A stretch of 64,000 nucleotides of DNA from Massilia agrisoli (GCF_020831365.1 NZ_JAJHPV010000013.1:930001-994000); one strand, 5' to 3'; shown: positions 43,223 through 52,328, numbered from the stretch's first letter. Numbers and translations are program-made. Notes: generated from the sequence alone by a model not told the origin.

Positions 43223-44125
43223 ATGGACCGGTTGGAATCGATGGCGATATTTCTCGCGGTGGTAGACGAGGGCGGGTTCGCAGCTGCGGCGCGGAAAATG
43301 AAAATCTCGCCCCCAGCGGTCACGCGCGCGGTGGGGGAACTGGAAACGGCGATGGGCGTGCGGCTGTTGACCCGCACCACGCGGGTAGTGCGGGTCACCG
43401 AGGTCGGGGCCCGCTATGCCAGCGACTGTCGCAGGGTCCTGGCCGATATCACCGACATGGAAGACCAGGCATCCGGCGCGCACGCGGCCGTGCGCGGCCG
43501 CATTGTGGTCACCGCCCCGGCCTTGTTCGGCCGCATGTACGTGACGCCGGTCGTCCTGGCCTACCTGCGGCGCTATCCGGAAGCCGAAGTCGAATGCCGT
43601 TTTGCCGACCGGGTGGTCAATATGATGGAGGAGGGGGTTGACGTGGCAATCCGCATCGGACAACTGCAGGATTCGAGCTACCAGGCAGTGCCTGTCGGGA
43701 CAGTGCGCCGGGTCGTGTGCGCCTCACCGTCCTACCTGGAGGCGCACGGCACGCCGCTGGCGCCCGCGGACCTGAAGCAGCACGTCATCGTGTCTGCCCG
43801 CGGCGTCACGCCATCGCCCGACTGGCGCTTCATGAAAGACGACACGGCAGTGAGCGTCCGCGTGCAGCCCCGCCTGAGCGTCATGTCGAACGACGAGGCA
43901 ATCATTGCGGCGACGGATGGTTTCGGCATGACGCGTGTGTTGTCGTACATGGTGGCGCCGCAGCTGTCGGACGGCAGGCTGGTCGAAGTGCTGCGCGCGC
44001 ATGAAACGGCGGCCTTGCCGGTGCATGTGATGCATCACGAGGGCAGGCATGCGGCGCGCAAGGTACGGGCATTCCTAGACATGGCGATCCAGGAGCTGCG
44101 CGGTGCAAGCGCGGTGTCGGCCTAG
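43223..44125 (+). CDS. LysR-family transcriptional regulator
   Basis: A 300-residue regulator with the N-terminal winged helix-turn-helix (LAVVDEGGFAAAARKMKISPPAVTRAVGELE, residues 10-40) and a C-terminal effector-binding domain of the CrgA-like subgroup (GRIVVTAPALFGRMYVTPVVLAYLRRYPE). ATG 43223 fits AGGA six bases upstream; an earlier ATG at 43197 starts a non-conserved leader. Divergent from the AhpD-like/PPOX-fusion/DUF1348 operon, it probably controls that operon from the shared 130-base region. Its stop shares 4 nt with the convergent MocR gene. Confidence 0.92.
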   Translation: MDRLESMAIFLAVVDEGGFAAAARKMKISPPAVTRAVGELETAMGVRLLTRTTRVVRVTEVGARYASDCRRVLADITDMEDQASGAHAAVRGRIVVTAPALFGRMYVTPVVLAYLRRYPEAEVECRFADRVVNMMEEGVDVAIRIGQLQDSSYQAVPVGTVRRVVCASPSYLEAHGTPLAPADLKQHVIVSARGVTPSPDWRFMKDDTAVSVRVQPRLSVMSNDEAIIAATDGFGMTRVLSYMVAPQLSDGRLVEVLRAHETAALPVHVMHHEGRHAARKVRAFLDMAIQELRGASAVSA

Positions 44126-45543
44126 GCCAGGATAGCGGCGCTGGCGAGCCGCCCCAGGGTCGCCATCGCCGCTTCCGCGCGCGCGTCCCACGGATGGCCA
44201 TAATTGAGCCTCAGGCAGTTGCCGAAGCGGCGCTGCGCCGAGAACATCGGGCCGGGCGCGACGCTGATGCCGAGCGACAGCGCCTGGCGGTGGATCGCGA
44301 TCGTGTCCGCGTTCCCGGGCAGCTCGACCCAGATGAAGTAGCCGCCGTCGGGCCGGGTGGCGCGGGTGCCGGCCGGGAAGTGGCGTTCGATCGCCTGCAG
44401 CATCGCTTCCTGCTGCATCGACAGCGCATGGCGCAGCTGGCGCAGGTGCTTGTCGTAGCCGCCCTTGGCCAGGTAGTCGGCCAGCGCCGCCTGGGCCGGC
44501 GCCGACGCCGACAGCGTGCGGGTCAGCTTGAGGCGCGCGACATCGCGGGTGAACCGGCCCGGCACGGCCCAGCCCACCCGGTAACCCGGCGCCAGGCTCT
44601 TCGAGAACGACGAGCAGTGCATCACCAGGCCCTGCTTGTCGTAGGCCTTGGCGGGGAGCGGCCGCATGCTGCCGAAATACAGTTCGCCATAGACATCGTC
44701 CTCGATCAGGGGGACGCCATGGGCCGCCAGCAGCGCGACCACTGCCTGCTTTTTTTCGTCAGGCATCAGGCTGCCCGTCGGGTTCTGGAAATTGGTCATC
44801 AGCCAGCAGGCTTTCGGCGCGTGGCGCTCCAGCGCGGCGGCCAGTTCGGCCAGGTCGATGCCCTCGCGCGGATGGGTCGCCACCTGGATCGCCCTGACGC
44901 CGAAGCCTTCCAGCGCCTGCAAGGCGCCGTAGAAAGCGGGCGATTCGATAATGACGGCGTCGCCCGGACGGGCCACTGCGTGCAGGCACAGGTTGAGCGC
45001 TTCCAGCGCGCCGTTGGTGATGACGATCTCGTCGGTGTGGACCGGCATGCCGTCGGCCAGGTAGCGCAGCGCGATCTGCCGCCGCAGGCTGGCGTTGCCG
45101 GGCGTCAGGTCGTCCACCGTGCTCCACGGGTCCATCGCCTGCACGCTGGAGGCCATCGAACGGGCCAGCCGGGGCAGCGGATACAACAGCGGGCTGGGGA
45201 AGGCCGAGCCGAACGGCACCACGTCGCGCATCCTGGTCGATTCGAGGATGTCGAATACCAGTTCGCTGACCTCGATCGCGGTGGAGCCGCCATCCGGCCG
45301 GGCGCTGATGCCCGGCTCGGGAAGCTGCGCCCTGGCGCCGGCGGTCACGTAGTAGCCCGACCGTTCGCGCGCGCGGATCAGGCCACGCGCTTCAAGCAGG
45401 TAATAGGCCTCGAACACGGTCGAGGGGCTGATGGCGCGGCTGGTGCTGGCCTGGCGCACCGAGGGCAGGCGGTCGCCGCGCTTGAGCACCCCGGCGCGGA
45501 TCGACTGCGCTATCTCTTCCGCAAACGCCTCGTACAGCTTCAT
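44122..45543 (-). CDS. MocR-family regulator (GntR HTH fused to PLP aminotransferase fold)
   Basis: A 473-residue regulator. The N-terminus is a GntR winged helix (EEIAQSIRAGVLKRGDRLPSVRQASTSRAISPSTVFEAYYLLEARGLI), then a fold-type I aminotransferase domain with the PLP-binding lysine in SSFSKSLAPGYRVGW and the GALEALNL and NFQNPTG motifs. Such proteins use PLP as sensor rather than as enzyme. The target is unknown; no vitamin B6 or amino-acid genes adjoin. It follows the DUF2970 gene by two bases, with the same orientation. Confidence 0.92.
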   Translation of the reverse strand: MKLYEAFAEEIAQSIRAGVLKRGDRLPSVRQASTSRAISPSTVFEAYYLLEARGLIRARERSGYYVTAGARAQLPEPGISARPDGGSTAIEVSELVFDILESTRMRDVVPFGSAFPSPLLYPLPRLARSMASSVQAMDPWSTVDDLTPGNASLRRQIALRYLADGMPVHTDEIVITNGALEALNLCLHAVARPGDAVIIESPAFYGALQALEGFGVRAIQVATHPREGIDLAELAAALERHAPKACWLMTNFQNPTGSLMPDEKKQAVVALLAAHGVPLIEDDVYGELYFGSMRPLPAKAYDKQGLVMHCSSFSKSLAPGYRVGWAVPGRFTRDVARLKLTRTLSASAPAQAALADYLAKGGYDKHLRQLRHALSMQQEAMLQAIERHFPAGTRATRPDGGYFIWVELPGNADTIAIHRQALSLGISVAPGPMFSAQRRFGNCLRLNYGHPWDARAEAAMATLGRLASAAILA

Positions 45544-45545
45544 GC

Positions 45546-45755
45546 TCAGGCGACCGCGTACCTGGCGAACGCGACCAGCACGCCGATGAACAGGGCGGCG
45601 CCGATCAGCGCGGCGGCCAGCACGTGGAAGGGGTTCATGCCGCCCTCGACGTCGTCGTCGAAGTCGCGTTTGCGGCGCAGGCCGGTGAACGACCAGGCGA
45701 TCGCTTTCATCGTCCGGCCGAACGAGCGCGTGGTGCTGTCCTTTGGTTTCGTCAT
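45546..45755 (-). CDS. DUF2970 small membrane protein
   Basis: A 69-residue protein: basic N-terminus (STTRSFGRTMKAIAWSFTGLRRKRDFDDD), then NPFHVLAAALIGAALFIGVLVAF as a single membrane helix. This is the DUF2970 pattern, common in beta-proteobacteria and of unknown function. The ATG at 45755 has AGGAG six bases before it; an earlier in-frame ATG adds eight residues. It is the first gene of a two-gene operon with the MocR regulator. Confidence 0.88.
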   Translation of the reverse strand: MTKPKDSTTRSFGRTMKAIAWSFTGLRRKRDFDDDVEGGMNPFHVLAAALIGAALFIGVLVAFARYAVA

Positions 45756-45968
45756 GGTGGGCTCCTTGTATGCGTGCATTGTCCTCCCGGGCGGCTTTTT
45801 AGTACAGCAGCAGTGGGCGGGAAAAACAGCGTATCAGATGGGTGCCTGTCCTAGGGGAATATGCGCGCGGGGCCGGCCGGCGCGGGCGTAGCAGTGGCCA
45901 ACTGATATGCAAAAATCGCCCGCACCTGCCTCTGTTTTGCTGCGGCCGCCTGCCGGACAATACTGTCC

Positions 45969-46676
45969 ATGAAGATACATAACCTGATGTTCGCGGCCAT
46001 CGCCGCTGCCGTGCTGCCTGCCGCCGCGCAGCAACTGGCCGTCCCCGACACCATCGCCCAGCGCTCGCTGGCCTGCGTAGCCTGCCATGGCAAGGAGGGG
46101 CGCGCCACCAGCGAAGGATTCTTTCCCCGCATCGCCGGCAAGCCGGCCGGCTACCTGTACAACCAGCTGCTCAACTTCCAGCAGGGCCGGCGCCAGTATC
46201 CCCTGATGACCTACCTGGTGGCCCACATGCCGGATGACTACCTGCGCGAAATCGCCGACTACTTCGCCAGCCAGCACCCGCCATACGCGCCGCCGCGGCC
46301 GGGCCGGATGCCGGCCGCGGCGCTGGAACGCGGGCGGGCGCTGGCCTTGTCGGGCGATGCATCGAAAAAGATTCCCGCCTGTGCCGCCTGCCACGGCCAG
46401 GCATTGGGCGGCGTGCTGCCGGCGACGCCGGGCCTGCTCGGCCTGCCGCGCGACTACCTCAATGCGCAGCTGGGCGCGTGGAAGAATGGTTCGCGCCGCG
46501 CCGCCGCTCCCGACTGCATGGCCCAGGTCAGCAGGCAGCTCAGCCCCGAAGACGCGGCCGCCGTCGCCGGGTGGCTGGCCGCCCAGCCGGTGCCGGCCGC
46601 GATGCTGCCGGCGCCCGCCACGTCCGTCCGCCTGCCGATCGCCTGCGGCAGCGTCCCTCACTCACATGGGCAGTAA
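45969..46676 (+). CDS. diheme cytochrome c (class I-like)
   Basis: A 235-residue exported cytochrome with two heme-binding motifs, CVACH (36-40) and CAACH (138-142), each in a tandem class I domain. The signal peptide ends near AAAQQ (residue 21). YLYNQLLNFQQGRRQYPLM and YLNAQLGAWKNGSRRA are the usual segments after the heme of the cytochrome c4-like group, in which Met ligands follow. It probably carries electrons in the periplasm. The next cytochrome gene starts two bases after its stop, so they form an operon. Confidence 0.9.
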   Translation: MKIHNLMFAAIAAAVLPAAAQQLAVPDTIAQRSLACVACHGKEGRATSEGFFPRIAGKPAGYLYNQLLNFQQGRRQYPLMTYLVAHMPDDYLREIADYFASQHPPYAPPRPGRMPAAALERGRALALSGDASKKIPACAACHGQALGGVLPATPGLLGLPRDYLNAQLGAWKNGSRRAAAPDCMAQVSRQLSPEDAAAVAGWLAAQPVPAAMLPAPATSVRLPIACGSVPHSHGQ

Positions 46677-46677
46677 C

Positions 46678-47961
46678 ATGAAACGACATTTCCTGATTAT
46701 CATTGCTGTGCTCGGGCTGGCGTCGCTGGCGGTGGTCGGCCTGCAAACCGTCCGCGATCCCGGCGCGGATGAAGCCGCCGTTGCGGTGGCGGACGCCGGC
46801 GCGCAGCTTGAAAAGGGCAAATACCTGGCGCGGGCAGGCAACTGCATGGCCTGCCACACCGCGCGCGGCGGCGAGGAATATGCGGGCGGCCGCGCCATCA
46901 ACACGCCGTTCGGCGCCATCTACGCACCCAACGTGACGCCGGACCAGGCCACCGGCATCGGCAGCTGGACGGCGGACGACTTCTGGCGCGCGCTGCATAA
47001 CGGTAAATCGAAGGACGGCAGCTTCCTGTACCCGGCTTTCCCCTATCCCAATTACACTAAGATGGTGCGGGCCGATTCCGATGCCTTGTACGCTTATTTC
47101 CGCACCATTCGCCCCGTCAGGCAAGCGAACCGCGAGCACACGCTGGCGTTCCCGTACAACCAGCGCGTGCTGCTGGCGTTCTGGCGCGCGCTGTATTTCA
47201 CGCCGGGCGAGTTCCAGCCGCAGGCGAACCAGACGGCCGAGTGGAACCGCGGCGCCTACCTGGTGCAGGGGCTGGGGCATTGCAGCGCCTGCCATGCAAG
47301 CCGCAGCGCGCTGGGTGGATCGCTGGCGCGTGAAGGCCTGGGCGGGGGACTGATGCCCGACGCCGGCTGGTACGCGCCGGCCCTGACGCCTGATCCCGTC
47401 AACGGCCTGGGCGAATGGCAGGTGGCCGATATTGCCAGCCTGCTCAAGACCGGGGTCTCGCAGCGCGGTGCGGCCGTCGGCCCGATGGCGGAAGTTGTCA
47501 GCACCAGCCTCCAGCATGTCGCCGATTCGGATGTGGCGGCAATGGCCATCTACCTGAAAACCTTGCCGAAGACCGCAAACGCCGCCGTGTCCGGCGCGGC
47601 GGGCGGCGCCGGCGACCCGGCTGCCGTGCTGAGGCTGGGGGCAAAACTGTACGAGCAGAACTGCGCAAGCTGCCACGGCGCCGACGGCAAGGGGGCGCCG
47701 CCGGCTTACCCTTCGCTGGCGGGAAACCGTGCGCTGGCGCTGGGCAACCCGACCAACCCGATCCGCATCGTGCTCAACGGCGGCTACCCGCCAGGCACGG
47801 CAGGCAATCCACGCCCTTACGGCATGCCGCCGTTCGGTGCTGCCTTGTCCGACAGCGATATCGCGGCAGTCGTGTCCTATATCCGCGCCGGATGGCGCAA
47901 CGACGGGCAACTGGTGTCCCCGCTCGACGTCAGCCGCCTGCGCGGCGCCCCTGCGGATTGA
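46678..47961 (+). CDS. triheme membrane-anchored cytochrome c (alcohol dehydrogenase subunit-like)
   Basis: A 427-residue protein with an uncleaved N-terminal anchor (FLIIIAVLGLASLAVVGLQ) and three hemes: CMACH (56-60), CSACH (202-206), CASCH (329-333). Blocks such as YLARAGNCMACHTARGG, INTPFGAIYAPNVTPDQATGIG and AYLVQGLGHCSACHASRS are characteristic of the cytochrome subunit of PQQ- or FAD-dependent dehydrogenases that pass electrons to ubiquinone or a terminal oxidase. No dehydrogenase subunit is nearby. Start at 46678 was preferred; an ATG at 46666 in the same frame is possible. The two cytochromes may form a short electron chain. Confidence 0.92.
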   Translation: MKRHFLIIIAVLGLASLAVVGLQTVRDPGADEAAVAVADAGAQLEKGKYLARAGNCMACHTARGGEEYAGGRAINTPFGAIYAPNVTPDQATGIGSWTADDFWRALHNGKSKDGSFLYPAFPYPNYTKMVRADSDALYAYFRTIRPVRQANREHTLAFPYNQRVLLAFWRALYFTPGEFQPQANQTAEWNRGAYLVQGLGHCSACHASRSALGGSLAREGLGGGLMPDAGWYAPALTPDPVNGLGEWQVADIASLLKTGVSQRGAAVGPMAEVVSTSLQHVADSDVAAMAIYLKTLPKTANAAVSGAAGGAGDPAAVLRLGAKLYEQNCASCHGADGKGAPPAYPSLAGNRALALGNPTNPIRIVLNGGYPPGTAGNPRPYGMPPFGAALSDSDIAAVVSYIRAGWRNDGQLVSPLDVSRLRGAPAD

Positions 47962-48066
47962 AACCATATCTAAATAGCAAGTATCTCTCTTGTTTTGAAT
48001 AATATTTACTCAAGAAAAGAAAAGCGGCGCCGTTAAAGATGAAGACCAATGCCGGGTTCGTCCACC

Positions 48067-49707
48067 ATGTCGCTGACCATTACCTCCAATGTCCTTTCGC
48101 TGCAAGCGCAGCGCCGGGCCTCCGCCGCGGGAGAGGACATTGCACGCACCATCAGCCGCCTGTCGAGCGGGATGCGGGTGACCCGTGCGGCCGACGACGC
48201 GGCCGGGATGGCGATCGCGCAGCGGATGACGTCCAACATGAATGGCCTGAACGCGGCCGGCCGCAACATCAACGATGCGGCTTCCATGCTTCAGGTTGCC
48301 GACAGCGCCATGGCCCAGGTCGCCGACAACCTGCAGCGGCTGCGCCAGCTGGCGGTGCAGGGCGGCTCCTCGGCCTATGCGCAGGGTGACCGCGAAGCGC
48401 TCCAGCTGGAGGCGCGCGAAATCCTCGCCAACATCACCCAGATCGGCAACACCACCGAATTCAACGGCGATGCCGTGTTCTCGCAAGACCTCGGCAGCAT
48501 CGGCGGCGACAAGGCCAGGCGTGCCGTCATCGACGGCCTGAAATCGGGCGGCTGGCTGACCCAGTCGGAAAAGCTGATCAGCAAGTACTACGGCATCCAG
48601 GGTGACGGCGCCGACCTGCGGATCGACCTTGACGCGCTCAACGACGGCCCGTCCAACGTGCTGGCCTATGTCGCATGGCCAAACCTGATGATGGCGCTCG
48701 ATATGAGCGACTTTACCCTCGCGCATGGCGCTGATGGCGGCGACGGCCTCGACCGGATCGTCGCGCACGAAATGGTCCACGCGGTGATGTACCGCGATAC
48801 CGGCATGAACCTGCCGGGCTGGTTCATCGAAGGCGCGGCCGAGCTGATCCACGGCGCCGACGACCGCGTGCGCGGCGCCACCAACAACGGCGAAACAGTC
48901 GCCACGACGGCGTTCGTCGCCAGTTTCGAGAGCTCGGTGTATGCCGGCGGCTTCGCGGCGACCCGTTACATGCACGACAAGCTGAAGGAGATGGGGGTCG
49001 AAGGCGGCATCAAAGGCGTCATGACTTACCTGGGCAATAACCGGGGTAACACCCTGACGCAGGCGCTCGACGCCGTGACCGACGGCGCGATCGCCACCGA
49101 AGCGGCGTTCGTCGCCGATTTCAAGGCCAATGGCGTGGCCTACGTGCAGACCGTGATGAACCTGACCAACGCCGACACCGGCGCGATCGGCGGGCTCGAC
49201 GCCGACGGCGGCCTCGAGCGTACGGCGCGCAGCGTGGTGGCTGATGGCAGCGATCGCCCGCCGGACCAGCCGCTGGCAGGATTTAACGTGGTGTTTCCCG
49301 AGACCAGTGGCACCACCGCCATGCGCAAGGTGCAGGTGCAAGTCGGCGCCAACGCCAGCGACCACATCGAGATCAGCCTGTCGGCGATGAATGCCGGCGC
49401 GCTGGGCCTGGACGACCTCGACCTGCGCCGCACCTCGATTGCGATCCGCCATATCGACGAAGCGCTGGCCTTCGTGTCGAACCAGCGCGTCGCCGTCGGC
49501 GCCTCCTCCAAGCGCCTGGAGATTGCCGCCAGCGCGGCAGCCAGCAGCGCTGAAAACCTGGCATCAAGCCGTGCGCGCATCGTCGACACCGACTATGCCG
49601 CCGAAACCGTTGCGCTGACCCGCACGCAAATCCTCCAGCAGGCGGCCAACGCGATGGTGGCGCAAGCCAACAACCATCCCCGCACGGTGCTGTCGCTGCT
49701 GCGCTAG
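48067..49707 (+). CDS. flagellin with embedded metallopeptidase domain (flagellinolysin-like)
   Basis: A 546-residue protein whose ends are flagellin and whose middle is a zinc metallopeptidase. N-terminal D0/D1: MSLTITSNVLSLQAQRRAS ... ISRLSSGMRVTRAADDAAGMAIAQRM, to about residue 135. C-terminal D1/D0: from about residue 395, ending ILQQAANAMVAQANNHPRTVLSLLR, complete for polymerisation. Between them the variable domain holds H234-E235-M-V-H238 and, 17 residues on, WFIEGAAELIHG (E255 and E259), the HExxH + EGxAE arrangement of collagenase-like gluzincins and of the known flagellinolysins. No signal peptide, so export is by the flagellar system. An ATG at 48049 with GAAG upstream is also in frame and would add six residues; the later one gives the family N-terminus. 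No other flagellar gene is in the window. Confidence 0.88.
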   Translation: MSLTITSNVLSLQAQRRASAAGEDIARTISRLSSGMRVTRAADDAAGMAIAQRMTSNMNGLNAAGRNINDAASMLQVADSAMAQVADNLQRLRQLAVQGGSSAYAQGDREALQLEAREILANITQIGNTTEFNGDAVFSQDLGSIGGDKARRAVIDGLKSGGWLTQSEKLISKYYGIQGDGADLRIDLDALNDGPSNVLAYVAWPNLMMALDMSDFTLAHGADGGDGLDRIVAHEMVHAVMYRDTGMNLPGWFIEGAAELIHGADDRVRGATNNGETVATTAFVASFESSVYAGGFAATRYMHDKLKEMGVEGGIKGVMTYLGNNRGNTLTQALDAVTDGAIATEAAFVADFKANGVAYVQTVMNLTNADTGAIGGLDADGGLERTARSVVADGSDRPPDQPLAGFNVVFPETSGTTAMRKVQVQVGANASDHIEISLSAMNAGALGLDDLDLRRTSIAIRHIDEALAFVSNQRVAVGASSKRLEIAASAAASSAENLASSRARIVDTDYAAETVALTRTQILQQAANAMVAQANNHPRTVLSLLR

Positions 49708-49779
49708 CCACTTTTCTTCCACAGCATCGCCGCGCCACTGGTTTGCCCCGGCGTAATTTCGCTCGGCTTTCTTGTCTGT

Positions 49780-49792
49780 GTAGGCAAACTAC
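49780..49792. promoter_or_regulatory. candidate operator site 1, CGTase promoter
   Basis: GTAGGCAAACTAC, a 13-bp imperfect palindrome. It differs in two positions from the site at 49843 and lies 164 bases upstream of the CGTase ATG. The pair suggests one regulator binding twice, perhaps a LacI/MalR-like maltodextrin sensor. The family is inference. Confidence 0.5.
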
Positions 49793-49842
49793 GCGAACAA
49801 TTGGTGATATTTACAACGATGGAGTCGAATGAGATTGCTTGG

Positions 49843-49855
49843 GTAGTAAAACTAC
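49843..49855. promoter_or_regulatory. candidate operator site 2, CGTase promoter
   Basis: GTAGTAAAACTAC, a palindrome of GTAGT and ACTAC around AAA. It starts 63 bases after site 1, about six helical turns, so both could be bound on the same face of DNA. It is 100 bases upstream of the CGTase ATG. Confidence 0.55.
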
Positions 49856-49955
49856 GGCATCCTTGGCTGGTTCATCGATGGTGCATGACAGCTGGCCGCA
49901 GAGCCAGGGCGTCATCGGCGGGCACCATCGACAACAACTACAAAGGAACAAGGTT

Positions 49956-52091
49956 ATGGAGACAAGACTGACCGCACCATTCCTGGCCCTGGCATTTGCC
50001 GCAGGCCTCGCCGCACCGGCGCATGCGCTGCCGGACACCAACGTTGCCAACAAGCAGGGCTACAACACGGACGTGATCTACCAGATCGTGACCGACCGTT
50101 TTGTGGACGGCAATACCGCAAATAATCCGGCCGGCGCGGCCTACAGCGCCGGCTGCACCCAGAAGAAGCTCTACTGCGGCGGCGACTGGGCCGGCATCCA
50201 GGCCAAGATCGCCGACGGCTACCTGACCGGCATGGGCATCACCGCCGTCTGGATTTCCCAGCCGGTGGAAAACATCACCGCGCTGGTGAACTATTCCGGG
50301 ACCTACAACACCTCGTACCACGGCTACTGGGCGCGCGACTTCAAGAAGCCCAACCTGGCCTACGGCACGCTGACCGACTTCACCAACCTGATCGCCGCGG
50401 CGCACGCGAAGAACATCAAGGTCATCATCGACTTCGCGCCGAACCACACCTCGCCGGCGATGCAGACCGACGCCAGCTTCGCGGAAAACGGCAAGCTGTA
50501 CGACAACGGCGTCCTGCTCAGCTCGTACACCACCGACCCCAACGGCTATTTCCACCACACCGGCGGCACCAGCTTCTCGAACCTGGAAGATGGCATTTAC
50601 CGCAACCTGTTCGACCTGGCCGACATCAACCACAACAAGCCGCAGATGGATGCCTATTTCAAGGCCGCCATCAAGACCTGGCTGGACCTGGGCATCGACG
50701 GCATCCGCATGGACGCGGTCAAGCACATGCCGTTCGGCTGGCAAAAGAGCTTCATGGCCTATGTGCACGGCTACAAGCCGGTGTTCACCTTTGGCGAATG
50801 GTTCCTCGGCGAGAATGAAGTCGACCCGGCCAACCACTACTTCGCCAACAAGAGCGGCATGAGCCTGCTCGACTTCCAGTTCGGCCAGAAGGTGCGCCAG
50901 GTCTTCAAGGACGGGTCGGCCGACATGACCAGCCTGAACCAGATGCTGACCGATACCGCCTCCCAGTACAGCCAGGTCAACGACCAGGTGACCTTCATCG
51001 ACAACCACGACATGCCGCGCTTCAAGGCGGCGGGCGCCAACAACCGCAAGCTGGAGCAGGCGCTGGCGTTCACGCTGACCTCGCGCGGCGTGCCGGCCAT
51101 CTACTACGGCACCGAACAGTACATGGAAGGCACGGGCGACCCGGACAACCGCGCCAGGATGACCTCGTTCAGCACCACGACCACCGCCTACAAGATGGTC
51201 GCCAAACTGGCCCCGCTGCGTAAGACGAATCCGGCGATTGCCTACGGCACGACGACCCAGCGCTGGGTCAGCAGCAACGTGCTGATCTTCGAGCGCAAGT
51301 TCGGCCCGAACGTGGCCGTGGTCGCCATCAACCGCGACCTGGTCAACGCCACCAACATTACCGGCTTCTATGCAGGCCTGCCGGCCGGCACCTACGGCGA
51401 TGTACTGGCCGGCATCGGCCTGGCGGGCAACAGCATCACCGTCAACAGCAGCGGCGCGGTGTCGAACTTCTCGCTGGCGCCGGGCGCCGTGGCGGTATGG
51501 CAGTACACCGCCGCGACCGCCACGCCAACCATGGCCCACGTCGGCCCCATGATGTCGATGGCCGGCAAGACCATCACGATCGATGGCCGCGGCTTCGGCG
51601 CCACCAAGGGCACCGTGATGTTCGGCGCCACCGCCGTGACCGGCACCGCGATCCTGTCGTGGGAAGACACCCAGGTCAAGGTGCAGGTGCCGGCCATTGC
51701 GGCGGGCGTGTATGCGGTCAGCGTCAAGAACGCCAGCGGCGTGGCCAGCGGCGCGTACAACGCCTTTGAAGTGCTGACCGGGCCGCAGGTGACGGTGCGC
51801 TTTGTCGTCAACAACGCCTACACCAGCGTGGGCGAGAACGTCTACCTGTCCGGCGACAAGCACGAGCTCACCAGCTGGAGTTCGGCCGCGCCGATCGGCC
51901 CGCTGTTCAACCAGGTGATCCATGCGTATCCAAGCTGGTACACCGATGTCAGCGTGCCGGCGTCCTCCACCATCAGTTTCAAGTTCCTGAAGAAGAGCGC
52001 GAATCCGACGGTGTGGGAGGGCGGCAGCAACCATACCTTCGTCACCCCGGCCAGCGGCACGGCCACGGTCAACGTGAACTGGCAGCCGTAA
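49956..52091 (+). CDS. cgt: cyclodextrin glucanotransferase (GH13, five-domain)
   Basis: A 711-residue secreted enzyme that converts starch to cyclodextrins by intramolecular transglycosylation. A 24-residue signal peptide precedes a mature protein with GH13 A/B domains, C domain, TIG/IPT domain D (about 521-606) and starch-binding CBM20 domain E (about 607-711). The catalytic residues are D253 ([11 protein letters not shown]), E281 (FGEWFLGE) and D352 (DNHD); subtracting the signal gives 229, 257 and 328, the exact numbering of Bacillus CGTases. The aromatic residue that separates CGTases from alpha-amylases is F219, mature 195 (RNLFDLADI). The text resembles the Bacillus enzyme throughout, unusually so for a proteobacterium. 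The start follows AAAGGAACAAGG; an upstream in-frame ATG at 49839 gives no signal peptide. Confidence 0.95.
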   Translation: METRLTAPFLALAFAAGLAAPAHALPDTNVANKQGYNTDVIYQIVTDRFVDGNTANNPAGAAYSAGCTQKKLYCGGDWAGIQAKIADGYLTGMGITAVWISQPVENITALVNYSGTYNTSYHGYWARDFKKPNLAYGTLTDFTNLIAAAHAKNIKVIIDFAPNHTSPAMQTDASFAENGKLYDNGVLLSSYTTDPNGYFHHTGGTSFSNLEDGIYRNLFDLADINHNKPQMDAYFKAAIKTWLDLGIDGIRMDAVKHMPFGWQKSFMAYVHGYKPVFTFGEWFLGENEVDPANHYFANKSGMSLLDFQFGQKVRQVFKDGSADMTSLNQMLTDTASQYSQVNDQVTFIDNHDMPRFKAAGANNRKLEQALAFTLTSRGVPAIYYGTEQYMEGTGDPDNRARMTSFSTTTTAYKMVAKLAPLRKTNPAIAYGTTTQRWVSSNVLIFERKFGPNVAVVAINRDLVNATNITGFYAGLPAGTYGDVLAGIGLAGNSITVNSSGAVSNFSLAPGAVAVWQYTAATATPTMAHVGPMMSMAGKTITIDGRGFGATKGTVMFGATAVTGTAILSWEDTQVKVQVPAIAAGVYAVSVKNASGVASGAYNAFEVLTGPQVTVRFVVNNAYTSVGENVYLSGDKHELTSWSSAAPIGPLFNQVIHAYPSWYTDVSVPASSTISFKFLKKSANPTVWEGGSNHTFVTPASGTATVNVNWQP

Positions 52092-52172
52092 GCAGTTCCC
52101 CGCTGCGGGCGCGCTGGCCGCGCCTGCAGTATCTTTAGCGCAACGAATAGTTCAACTCGGCAACTTATCTTT

Positions 52173-52193
52173 GGTATTTTCCGGTAGAATACC
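52173..52193. promoter_or_regulatory. inverted repeat upstream of cheW
   Basis: GGTATT and AATACC, six-base arms separated by nine bases, in an AT-richer patch about 136-156 bases before cheW. It could be an operator or a small hairpin. There is no T run for a terminator. Confidence 0.3.
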
Positions 52194-52328
52194 CGCTCGC
52201 TGTCTTTTATTGCGTTCGACCCCGCAAGCAACTCTTGCCCCACGTATCCGACGCCGGACCGACACCCCGTCCGCGTTGCGAATAGCAGTCCAAGATCTGA
52301 TTTTTTCAACATCACGATCGCCAAACCC

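Noticed and set aside
47962-48066. A possible sigma28 flagellar promoter before the protease flagellin.
   Set aside because: The region is AT-rich but no TAAA-N15-GCCGATAA-like pair was found. It stays unassigned.
49938-52034. A 698-codon minus-strand frame opposite the CGTase gene.
   Set aside because: Val/His/Gly-rich shadow with no domain; the CGTase is certain.
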